A stretch of DNA of 64,000 nt from contig NW_026622875.1 in assembly GCF_023065955.2 (NCBI RefSeq), positions 7,914,501 to 7,978,500 on the forward strand, in the 5' to 3' direction. This stretch comes from Ursus arctos. Its lineage: Eukaryota; Chordata; Mammalia; Carnivora; Ursidae. Positions 55,191-64,000 of the stretch are shown here, in pieces. Position 1 is the first letter of the stretch; each line of letters opens with the position of its first letter. Both the position numbers and the translations under genes were made by a program. The notes under the pieces were generated by a model. That model made no database searches and was not told the DNA's origin. It saw only the letters and a program-made list of their open reading frames with translations.

Positions 55191-56265
55191 GGAGAAATAT
55201 TTTTGAACCATTACTTTATTTAAAAAAATGCTTTTCCCACCTCCTTTTTCAGCTCTTTCCCCGAATTGACCAGTTAGATTTTTCTGGGTTCATAGATTTC
55301 GGAAAGTGATATGAAAACAGAAAGCAGAGAAAAAAGTTTCTGTCTGCTTTTGAGTTTCAAAAGATTTGGCCCTTAGAGCAACACACAGGACCCCAAATAG
55401 AAAACAATGTTTGAGAGAAGGACCTCAAAAATAAGAGCAAGTCTTCTATCAACCCATCTCCTGTTCCTTCTAGGAGAAGTTTCTCTGAACTGAGATAATA
55501 GAGGAGTTGGAGGAAGGTAATAAGAGTGCAGACATTGGTGGGTCCTGGAAAGGAGGCCCCGTGCCCAACCCCAAGTAGGAATGATTTCAGAGCCAGACTG
55601 AGACAGACCAAGCTTCAGCCAGCAGCACAGACTGCCCAGGACCCGGCATAGTGTCAGAACTGTAGAATGGCTCACTTGCACCTAATGAAAAGAGTAGTGA
55701 GAACCACTGGATGGAAGGGCCTTTTGTTTAGGAAGAGGAGGTCTCTCTGGTGGCCTTTGCAAAACACCAACTGGGGCCCAGAAGGTGTGCGGCCTGATTA
55801 GTATGGACAGAGAACATGGAGATCTTGAGGGGCACCCATGTAATTTCTCTACAACTTGGGTTTCCCCTAGTGAAGAGGAAGGGGGTCCACCTTCATTTGC
55901 ATTAAATGTGTCTGTCTTGGTAGAATGGGGATTTGTAAACAAAAATGAAATATTTAGGTAGTTATATTTTTATATACCTATGTTATGGACAGTGATTTTT
56001 ATCTACTGAACCAGTTTTGGGATTTCATAGCTGGAGAGAGAGAAAATAAATAAGCAAGCAAATAAATTAAGAAAATAATTAGGCTGCAGACAGCATTAGG
56101 AAGGAAATAAATAGGGTGCTAGTGCATAACCAGGAGGACCTACCTCCACAGGATGGCCAGGAAAGGCTGGCAGGAACAGCCAGCACAAGGGCCCCGAGGT
56201 ATGGAAGAGGATGGCCTGTTTCAGATCCCACAGAATGCGCGCTGCCTGGAAAATGGCAGTTGAAA
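55191..56265. other. Unique noncoding DNA
   Basis: No repeat is recognised. The overlapping minus frames 55357-55942 have no domain features. Confidence 0.4.
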
Positions 56266-56870
56266 TAAGGTTGGAAAGGTTATAGGCCCTCTAAGGCCCT
56301 TACAAGGAGTTGGAATTTTATTCTATGTGCAATGAGAAGCCATTGAAGGGTTTTACTTTGGAGAAATCAGAGTCAAATCTATACTTTAAGATGAATCAAG
56401 CTGCTGTGTGGGGGCTGGATTGTCGGGGAGAGGGACAAGAATGAAGTGGGGGTCCAGTGAGAAGCTCCCACAGTGGTCTAGGCCAGATTCAACAGAATCT
56501 TGAACTGAAGTGGAACATGAAATGGAAAGTAAACAGTGGAAACATGTAAGATATCTTTTCAATGAAGAATCAAGAGACATGGTTGATGCATTTGAGTTTG
56601 AGGAAAGGCGAAGGCGGATGTCAGGATGACTCCCCCCAGGGTCTGGTTTTAGAAACCAGGTGGATACTAGGGCCATTTCTTGAACTTGGGGAAAAGGTGA
56701 TGCCTTTTTGGGGTTGTGGTAAGAAATCAATCGTTCTGTTAGGACCTGTTCAGTTTGACGTGGCAAGAAGTTATCCACATGGAGTTGTCAGGAGGGTATT
56801 TAGATATGAAGTGGATTTAGAGGAGAGGCCTGGGGAGATAGATGTTTGAGACTCATCACCCTACAAATGG
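56266..56870 (+). mobile_element. Ancient interspersed repeat, class unassigned
   Basis: 'gagaagccattgaagggttt', 'tactttggagaaatcagagt', 'caagctgctgtgtgggggct', 'gatgtcaggatgactccccc' and 'ggatttagaggagaggcctg' follow a widespread old mammalian repeat (AAGCCATTGGAGGGTTTTGAGCAG...GGATGACTCC). I cannot name it with certainty. Confidence 0.45.
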
Positions 56871-57660
56871 TCTTCAGAGTCCTGAAAACGGACAAGACCT
56901 ATTAGGGAAAGAATGTGATGGAGAAGAAGAGAGGGCACCACAGCTTTGCTTAAAAGTGAGAAGTGTATTTACGTTTCTTTACTCTTTGTGATAGCTCTGC
57001 TTGGTGAGTAATGCAGCCCACAGGGAACCAAGCAAAGGAGGCCTGCTCCTCCAGTAGGACTCCCTCTTCAGGCTCTGAGTAAGTCCCCTCAGGTATTAAT
57101 TTCCTCAGCGACACAAAAAGCCCCTGTGGTAGCAGCCACAACCCTCTTACATGGTTTGGTGAGAAGTGTCAAGATGGAATTAAACTCAGGCACAAAGATT
57201 TACATTCAAATGCCAGCCATTTTCTCAGTCTTTATGAATAGTCCAGACTTTGTATTTTAGGCCTTTAGAAATACTAATAATGCAAACGGAATCAAAATCA
57301 TCATTCATATTATTAACAAGCAGTTTTGAGTAATGTTTTGGATAAGTGCCTAATAAAGTTTAAGAAATAAAAGTAACTCATGTTTATTAAAGAAGAATTA
57401 CTAGGTCTCCATTCATAAGCTTCAATATCCTGCTTAATGGATTCCATACAACATAACATAGAAACCCAGTGAATGAATTATGGAGAAACAGTCCACAAAA
57501 ATTATATGGTTTCCTTTTTTACTGTTGTTCCCCCTCCGTGAAATAACAATGAGGAGTGTAGCTTGAATAAAGTCATTTCTTGTGGCGGAATGAAGGCATT
57601 AGGGTGACACTGGCTGTATTTCAGCTGACCGGCGGGATAGCCACAGCTTTATGGTCAGAA
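56871..57660. other. Unique noncoding DNA
   Basis: Nothing is recognised apart from AT-rich stretches at 57230-57520. Confidence 0.35.
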
Positions 57661-57678
57661 TGCGCCCCCTTGTGGCGG
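57661..57678 (-). promoter_or_regulatory. CTCF-like binding motif (minus orientation)
   Basis: TGCGCCCCCTTGTGGCGG matches the reverse complement of the CTCF core (GCGCCCCCTGGTGGC) with one difference. It is convergent with the plus-orientation motif at 28072. Confidence 0.6.
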
Positions 57679-57981
57679 ATGTGAGGAAGGATGGGTGGAG
57701 AGGAAACCGCTTTGCGAGCAAGCTCTTGCGAGAACTGAGGTGGGGAGAGACCTAAGAAGGCAATGAATAAAATGCTTGTTGACCACATTTTGTAAAGAGC
57801 TGTGTAAGGAGGAAGGCACTTCATCACGTAAGCAAATGAGTGTAGCCGGATGGAAAGGAGAGCCTGGGGCAATTAAGCCTGCAGTCTCAGGTTCTAGAAA
57901 ACTTGAATCATTTATGATGAAGAGTAAATGGAAAAGCCACTGAATGGATTGTAAAGTGGTGGAGGAGGGCGTTGTGTCTGG

Positions 57982-58185
57982 GCTCCCCCTGCCCGGGTGC
58001 AGATCTTGGCTCTGGTGTAGCTGCGTGATTTTAGGAGTCATTTTGCTGTTCCCTAAGCTTCCATCACCCCGTCTTGGAAAGCAGAATAATCACGGTGCCC
58101 TGTTGGGTGTTGGTTGTTGCTGTAGATCAGGGCCCTTGTGAGGAGCAAATGAATGAAACGAGGTGTAGAAAGTGCGCTTCGCGCA
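57982..58185 (+). mobile_element. MIR SINE
   Basis: 'gggtgcagatcttggctctg', 'gtgtagctgcgtgattttag', 'cccgtcttggaaagcagaat' and 'aatcacggtgccctg' with 'aggagcaaatgaatgaaacg' follow the sense MIR order. Confidence 0.65.
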
Positions 58186-58979
58186 GCGACTGCGATACAA
58201 AAGCAGCCACCCCTGCCACCTGCCAGCGTGTGCATTTAAAGCCAGGGAAAGACAGGCGCATTTCTATTTTCAGAGATGGCTTCCAGATACAGACATTTGT
58301 CAACTACAGAGGGAAGCTCTGCGGCTCTGTGAAAGTTGTTTGCCCCTCTCTGCGAGGTACACCAGCTACGGTGAACCAAATTCCACCGTTCGTCCGCCGT
58401 GTGTGTGTTGCCCAAGGTGTCCAGACACGTTAGGACCAGTGTGGCCAATTTGTTCTTACTACAGTTGAGGTGGGGTCAGTCAGGGCTCGTTGGGGGGGGG
58501 GGGGGTGGTTGGGGCGGGGTAACTTGCGGTGAGTGACAGGTACAGGCATCCGTGGGAAATCGAGCCAGGGCCACGAGAAGGGCACGGAGTCGCTGGAAGC
58601 CGGAAGATTGTACTCCAGGAGGACACAATAGAACACTCTCGGACAGCGACCACTTCCTCTCAAGTGGCGGCGTGCTGCCAACCGGCAAACAAAAGAATAG
58701 CAGGATAATTATAGGACGTTTTCTGAAACTTGCTTTAGACAAACAACAAAAGTGTTTGTCTTTTAATTCCCTCAAACGCGCTGCCAAAAATTCAAGTATT
58801 TGAAAATGTCAAGAGGCAGTGATGCAACTCAGACTTTCAAGCAGGGAAGAGGGGTTGGGAGGTGAGCGCCTTGGGTGTGAGCTCCGCGCACCGGGCGGAA
58901 GGCTCTCCTTCCCCAGGGACGCCCCAGGGAGGCGCGCAGGTGCTCGGCTCTCCAGTCTCTCTCATTCTGCCAAGAAGTC
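58186..58979. other. CpG-containing unique DNA
   Basis: Moderately GC-rich with many CpGs (58170-58200, 58380-58640, 58860-58960). Several overlapping frames lie on both strands; none has a recognisable domain. Confidence 0.4.
58492..58522 (+). repeat. G14 run plus G4 blocks
   Basis: G14 (58492-58505) is followed by TGG, TTGGGG and CGGGG. Four or more G-tracts close together give strong quadruplex potential. Confidence 0.8.
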
Positions 58980-59137
58980 CACAACCTGGATTTTATTTTG
59001 TTTTGTTTTGTTTTGTTTTGTTTTGTTTTGTTTTGTTTTGTTTTGTTTTATTTTGTTTTGCTTTATTTTGTTTTGTTTTATTTTATTTTGTTTTGTTTTA
59101 TTTTATTTTACTTTATTCTTTCACAACCTGGATTTTA
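58980..59137 (-). mobile_element. Body-less retroposon tail with target-site duplication
   Basis: CACAACCTGGATTTTA occurs at 58980-58995 and exactly at 59122-59137. The 126 bases between are only (TTTTG)n changing to (TTTTA/TTTTG)n, which on the minus strand is a (CAAAA)/(TAAAA) tail. No SINE, L1 or other body is present. The array also produces spurious Phe/Leu/Cys-rich frames. Confidence 0.85.
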
Positions 59138-59690
59138 AATGCAACTTCGTGAAGCAGTTCTCAAACGGGGAGTTCCATTTGAATTAACTAACATTTGGAA
59201 GCATTTTGCTTCTTTTCAATCACTATAAGGAATAAGTTTCTCCTTTTTTTTCGGATCGCAAAATGATAGTTTGGTGAGCTTTGGAAATTCATTCTGGAAA
59301 ATGTTATGAAATGAAACAAAGCCAGCTTACTGATTCTAATGTTCAAGTTGGGTTTCCATGACCTTCCCGGCGTTCATGCCGTTCCTCCGGCTTCACTTGG
59401 CGGCCTCCTTGGCCAGGATCATACTGGCCCGGCAGCACTCTCTCTGGCACCTGCAATCCTACTCCTCTCTGGCTTTCCACGATTCCCACCTGCCAGTTCA
59501 CACCTCCGGGTAACTCGCACTTTCTTTTTTGTCTTTTCTTGATATGGGCTGACAAGTGTTACTCAGGGGAAGCACATCCCTAGAGTCCATCATGTTTTTG
59601 TGCTCTCAAAATCTGGTCGGGGAGCCTGAGGCCTCTCTCAAATTGTTTATTCATTTCTTCTTGCTCCATCCCAGTCCCCACAGTGTCTGA
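59138..59690. other. Unique noncoding DNA
   Basis: Nothing is recognised; a T8 run lies near 59243. Confidence 0.35.
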
Positions 59691-61740
59691 GTCAGACTTC
59701 GCCCTCTGCCCTCAGGTTCCCAGCCCCAGTGCCGCCACTTCTCACTCTCGGTAAATCATTTCCCGTCCTTTACTTTAGAAGGAGATCGAGGGTAATTTTT
59801 CTTGCCCCTTCTTTATCCAGCGAACCAATTTTTGTTGTCATTGTAGATGCTTTCTTCTGTGTCTCACGGGGATGGGGCGCTTCCTTTCTGCCAAGACTGA
59901 TCTTACTTCCTGCTCTGGATCTCGTTCTCTGGAGACTTCTTCAGAGCCTCCTCCATCAATTATCCCCTTCCTGTCCCTTTGTCAGTAGCTTCCTATATAC
60001 TTTCTTCTCTGTCTATCCCATCCCAATTATACTGACCATTCAATTTCTCTTTCTCTTTCAAACTTCTTGCAATAGATCTCTGTCCATATTCCCAGTGACC
60101 ATGGTCCTTACTATCTAGGCTGGCCCTTATCACTCTGTTATGATGCTTTCTTGAGGGCCATTGATGACTTGTCTTCAGACCTCATCTTTCCTTTTTTTTA
60201 AATTTATTTATTTATTTTTACGTTTCAAGTTTTATTTAAATTCCAGGTAGTTAACATACAGTGCAATATTGGTTTCAGGAGTAGAATTTGGTGATTCATC
60301 ACTTACGCATAACACCCAGTGCTCATCATAACAAGTGCCCTCCTTAGTCCCCATCACCCATACAGCCCATCTTCCACCCTCCTCCCCTCCAGCAACCCAC
60401 CCTTGGTTTTTTTCTCTATAGTAAAGAGTCCCTTACGGTTTGGCTCCCTCTCTTTTTTTCTCCCTTCCCCTATGTTCATCTGTTTTGTCTCTTAAATTCC
60501 ACATATGAGTGAAATGATATGGTATTTGTCTTTCTCTGACTGACTTATTTCTCTTAGCATAATACACTCTAGTTCTATCCACATTGTTGCAAAGAACTTT
60601 CATTCTTTTTGATGGCTGAGTAATATTCGATTGTGTATACATATATACCAACTTCTTCTTTATCCGTTAATCAGTTGATGGACATTTGGGCTCTTTCCAT
60701 AGTATGGCTATTGTTGATAGTGCTGTCATAAACATCGGGGTGCATGTGCCCCTTTGAATCAGTACTTTTGTATCCTTTGGGTAAATACCTAGTCGCGCAA
60801 TTGCTGGATCATAGGGTAGTCTATTTTTAACTTTTCAAGGAACCTCCATACTGCCTTCCAGAGTGACTGCACCAGTTTGTGTCCCACCAACAGTGTAAGA
60901 TTGTTTCCCTTTCTCCGCATCCTCGCCAACACCTGTTGTTTCCTGTATTGTTAAATTTAGGCATTCTGACAAGTGTGAGATGATATCTCATTGTAGCTTT
61001 GATTTGTATTTCTCTGACGATGAGTGATGTTGAACATCTTTTCATGTATCTGTTACAGACCTTATCTTCCCTAACCTCTATAGAAAGTTCCATTCTTTCT
61101 TGATACTCTCTCCTCCCTGGTCACATGCATCTGTCTCCTCTTAGTGTTCTCTTTCTGCTTTTCCTAACACCAGTTTTATAGCCCAATCCATTCTCCATGT
61201 GCTGCTGGGCATTCTCTCTGGAGCACATGTCATTCTTCAGCTTAAACGTCATTTTATGATCCTTGTAAGATCCAACCCCAAATCTTCAAGATGGTTCACG
61301 AGGGTCTGTCACCTCTTTAGTCTCTCTCCTCATTACTTCCATCCACTCCCTAATCCTGTTATCTTTCACTCTTCCCAGTCTGTTCCCTCTATTATACACT
61401 CTCCCTTACCTTTCCTAGTATGGCCCTCCCCATTCATGGTCCTCATGACTCACTAAGTCCTACTAGCTTTTCATATTTCAGTTCAACCACCGCTTCCTCA
61501 TGGAAGCCTCATCTGATGTCCCAATCAGATGTCTCTACTCTGTGCTCCTGAACCTGCCTGTCTATACAAGTTGTCATGACCTGTAATGATCTCTGTCCTC
61601 ATCTCTCGCCCCCACCATTCTGTGAGCTCCATGACAAGAAGGCTCTGTTTGGTTAGGTCACACCTGAAGACCCAGAAGCAGCACAGGAAATGACAAAGAG
61701 TAGAAGCTTAATAAGTATTAGTTGAATCATCAAGACATTG
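59691..61740 (+). mobile_element. L2 LINE (sense), split by an L1
   Basis: The left part (to about 60191) is pyrimidine-rich L2 ORF sequence, including 'gggccattgatgacttgtct'. The right part (from 61056) has 'gatactctctcctccctggt', 'ttctgtgagctccatgacaa' and 'taataagtattagttgaat', the last being the L2 3' terminus. Joining the two parts across the L1 restores continuous L2 order. Frames are decayed. The left edge is approximate. Confidence 0.6.
60176..61071 (-). mobile_element. 5'-truncated L1 (antisense) with target-site duplication
   Basis: CAGACCTCATCTTTCC (60176-60191) and CAGACCTTATCTTCCC (61056-61071) flank a T8 tail, the 3' UTR ('ccaggtagttaacatacagt', 'acacccagtgctcatcataa') and the ORF2 C-terminus. 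The latter still shows an LLHCWW-like motif ([15 protein letters not shown] on the minus strand, near 60880-60930) but is frameshifted. Length is about 865 bp. Confidence 0.93.
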
Positions 61741-61779
61741 AATTAAATGAATTATATAATATAAATAATTACTAATAGT

Positions 61780-61930
61780 AACAAAAGTAGCCGACATTTT
61801 CATAGAACTTCCTATGTGTGAGTCATAGTTCTAAGGACTCCAGTACTATTTAACTCATTTAATTCTCCTAACATCCTCACAAGGCAGGTACTAATATGTT
61901 TTCATTTTACGGAGGAGTAAACTAAGAATG
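61780..61930 (-). mobile_element. MIR SINE (antisense)
   Basis: 'tttaactcatttaattctcc', 'taacatcctcacaaggcagg', 'tactaatatgttttcatttt', 'acggaggagtaaactaag' are the antisense MIR core. Confidence 0.85.
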
Positions 61931-61944
61931 ATAGAATACCGTTC

Positions 61945-62165
61945 TAGATCACTGGTTAACAAACTACTGCCCTTGGTTCAAGTCTGGCCCACTGCCTGAT
62001 TTTGTACGGACCGTTTGATTGGTATACAGCCATGCTCACTTGTTTATGCGTCTTCAATGGCTGCTTTCCCACCGCAGTAGAAGATTTGGGTAGTTGTGAC
62101 AGAGACTACATGGGCCACAAAGCTGGAACTATTTGCCATTTGGTCCTTTATAGAGCATTGGGGGC
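61945..62165 (+). mobile_element. hAT-type non-autonomous element
   Basis: 'atcactggttaacaaactac', 'tctggcccactgcctgattt', 'tgtacggaccgtttgattgg', 'tatacagccatgctcacttg', 'tttatgcgtcttcaatggct', 'gctttcccaccgcagtagaa' and 'gtgacagagactacatgg' follow an old mammalian hAT-like element (CAGTGG...CAAACTACGGCCC...). The name was not recalled. Confidence 0.65.
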
Positions 62166-62791
62166 ATGCCGAACACCATGTTCATTTATGCTCTCTTACT
62201 GTGGATATCCTGAGAAGACAACCTCACATTCTCTAACCGCGTTTTAATTTTTAATTTCCCATTTTTCATTTTTGATGTGTGCTAATAGTGTATTAATGCA
62301 CAATCTATCTGTTTATAATATAAAATACTTTCCCTTGGTGGAGATGTTTTTCAAAACCCGTGTCCCGGCTCCTCCTACTACATAGAATTTAGAAATTGAA
62401 GATGGCTGTGGCTTTTCCCACCTTTTTTTAAAAAACAAGAAGTGAGGTCTGGAGACCCTGATTTATTTCCTAAGAGTCATGTGAACAGCCAAATGGAGGG
62501 TCTGGACAAGAGGTTTCCTGACCTGCGGACAGAGACCCTGGCAGCCCAGATCTGCCTCTTCATTGGCAGGGCTCCCAGAGAACCCAGTCTCCCTCAGGGA
62601 CTCAGTTTGGAGTCACTGATTTGGGGAGAGAGCAGCAAGATTGGACCATTTATTTTCCAAATGCACAGAGTCAGTTCTGAGCCCTCAGCATTAACAGGGT
62701 CCAGAGAGTCTTGTGATCTTTCTGTTTTCCTCTATTTTCTGTTATCATTCTGACTTATTCCCTGATTTCTTTGTCTATCTCATTCATGCGT
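62166..62791. other. Unique noncoding DNA
   Basis: No repeat is recognised. The plus frame 62442-62753 has no domain features. Confidence 0.4.
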
Positions 62792-62862
62792 GGTGTGTGT
62801 GTGTGTGTATGTGTGTGTGTGTGTGTGTGTCGGTGGTGGTGGTGGTGTTGGTGGTGGTGGTG
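62792..62862 (+). repeat. Compound (GT)n-(GGT)n microsatellite
   Basis: (GT)n with one AT interruption (62793-62830) is followed by C and (GGT)n with one GTT interruption (62832-62862). Confidence 0.95.
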
Positions 62863-64000
62863 TGGAGTCCCCAGTTTTCATGACCGAACCTTAAGCAAAT
62901 GAGAAAAGTGCCTTAAGGTCTAACTAGGACAAATGTGAGTCTGGTAAATATTGGTTTTTGATACCATGTGAGCCCTGGGGTACAGAATATGAAAATTCCA
63001 AATGGTTATTATTCAGATCAATCAGGGAAGAGCACATTAACGCCTCGGCGGAGCTGCGCGGCTCAATTAGCACACACAGCCTCCACTCTACGCTTCTTGG
63101 ACGCAGCTCACATCGCTGAAGACCCCGTGCGAGCAACACTGTGGTTAAGGGTATGTCACAGCAAATCAACAAAATATGCAGTTTGATCAGCACGTTCTGA
63201 GAGCAGATCATTAAAATATGCAATCAGATCCCCCAAGTGCATGAAAAATTAACTAACAAGTTTTGTATCTTGATCAGTTTAATGAATGAGAAGTCGCTGA
63301 ACAAGAGTGTCAAATTGTACAGCCCAGCAAGGGGCAGATGATTGTCTGAGAGGAGAGGGGAGGGCCAGCGCAAATACTGTTGGTTTTCAAAACACCGATC
63401 CTTAGAATTCAATGTCAGAGAGAGCTGATTAGTATTAAGATGTTGTACAGCCTGTGTCCACCAGGATGTGATGAGATGTTGAGCCTTCTGATGTAAATGA
63501 AACATTGATTCTCCTTTTCAGGCTTCACTAAATCTTAATGGACCCAGCCATGCGCCTAGAAGCCCCTGCCAATGGCACCATATACACATGTGTGGGACTA
63601 AGAGGCAGTGGCAGCCTTCTGGAAATATCTAAACCATCTGACCTTGAAGAACAGCAAAAAGGAAGAGAAAAAAAAAAGCGCCTTTAATCAGATTGTATCA
63701 GAGCTGCACCATGCCACGAAGAAAGAAGCAGGGCTTAATAAGCCAGAAATGCCCCGGCTAGAAAGTTGGTGAAGAATTTGAGCAAATTAAGCCCAAGTGG
63801 TTGATGATCACTGAGGAAACATATGAATTGGATTGTCACAGAAGGCTATGGGGACTTCTGTCACCCTGCTATTGGCAGGCTGCCGATGGGGAGGTTGACA
63901 ACGCACTTTTAAAGCAGCCACGCATGCCCCCGGGGACTTGGCCCACGTATGAACGGGAACCTGAGCACCAGTCTGTTAATCCTTCTCGGCTACTTTATCT
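62863..64000. other. Repeat-free, motif-rich DNA (candidate conserved enhancer)
   Basis: No transposon or microsatellite is seen for 1.1 kb apart from a short A-run near 63668. Many homeodomain or POU-type cores (GCTCAATTAGC 63060-63070, GAAAAATTAACTAAC near 63243, TTTAATCAGATTG near 63682, AAAATATGCA near 63171 and 63211) and GATCA/TTGATC boxes recur. CpGs cluster at 63042-63060 and 63900-63950. Both strands lack a long frame. This resembles a constrained developmental enhancer rather than an exon, but conservation was not tested. Confidence 0.45.

Noticed and set aside
56386..56849. Opposing frames of 130 codons (minus) and 95 codons (plus)
   Set aside because: Both lie inside an ancient interspersed repeat and have no protein features.
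58819..59187. Frames of about 96 and 122 codons rich in Phe, Leu and Cys
   Set aside because: They are translations of the (TTTTG)n tract at 58996-59121.
63711..63761. ATG in a fair Kozak context starting MPRRKKQ, resembling the N-terminus of zinc-finger repressors that begin with an RRKQ motif
   Set aside because: The frame stops after 16 codons, there is no donor site in register, and the RRKQ motif is not exact. A chance match in enhancer-like DNA is more likely.

Overview
The window is mammalian nuclear DNA from a carnivoran, probably a bear-lineage animal. The evidence is its retroposons: tRNA-derived Can-SINEs (about 33717, 39468 and 42757) carry a 'gcgcctgggtggcacagcgg' head and a body that I associate with ursids. 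A second, pan-carnivoran SINE type is also present (9063, 24971, 53330), together with carnivoran-style L1 3' ends. Ancient mammalian repeats (MIR, L2, MER5-like hAT, MLT1/MaLR LTRs, old L1) fill much of the rest. There is no operon structure, no bacterial or phage signal, no CRISPR array and no recognisable tRNA or rRNA gene.

I see no protein-coding gene that I can name. Nearly all long reading frames are L1 ORF2 debris, low-complexity translations (51-bp array, TTTTG tract, CA-rich tract), or chance frames in GC-rich DNA. The best candidate for real coding sequence is a minus-strand terminal exon at 26763-26480. It has a plausible splice acceptor, coding-like codon use and a downstream AATAAA, but I do not recognise the protein.

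Layout. 1-12 kb: mostly unique DNA with old MIR, MER5 and L2 pieces, one SINE, a CTCF-like site near 4.7 kb, and a 51-bp minisatellite (10151-10557) grown inside a MIR. 12.3-13.9 kb: a 5'-truncated L1 with target-site duplications. 14-18 kb: L2 split by an MLT1 LTR. 18-25 kb: about 7 kb in which I recognise no transposon, suggesting constraint. 25-32 kb: the candidate exon and a near-consensus CTCF motif at 28.07 kb. 32-36 kb: a long antisense L1 carrying a younger L1 fragment and a bear-type SINE. 36-45 kb: unique DNA, a CpG-rich patch at 40.4-40.7 kb with a 27-C run, two SINEs, LTR-like elements and a 39-bp perfect inverted repeat 1.2 kb apart. 45-52 kb: a MIR split by an MLT1 LTR, then several L1 pieces. 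52-59 kb: unique DNA, a third CTCF-like site (57.66 kb), and a retroposon tail with no body (58980-59137). 59.7-61.7 kb: an L2 split by an L1. 62.9-64 kb: repeat-free, AT- and homeobox-motif-rich DNA that looks like a conserved regulatory element.

Overall this reads as an intergenic or intronic region with candidate regulatory DNA. I did not find a new biological system. The most checkable novelties are the candidate exon, the minisatellite with a 102-bp higher-order pattern, the body-less retroposon tail, the possible L1 3' transduction at 38.6 kb, the 39-bp inverted repeat and the convergent CTCF pair. Repeat family names come from memory of consensus sequences, and old-element boundaries are approximate.
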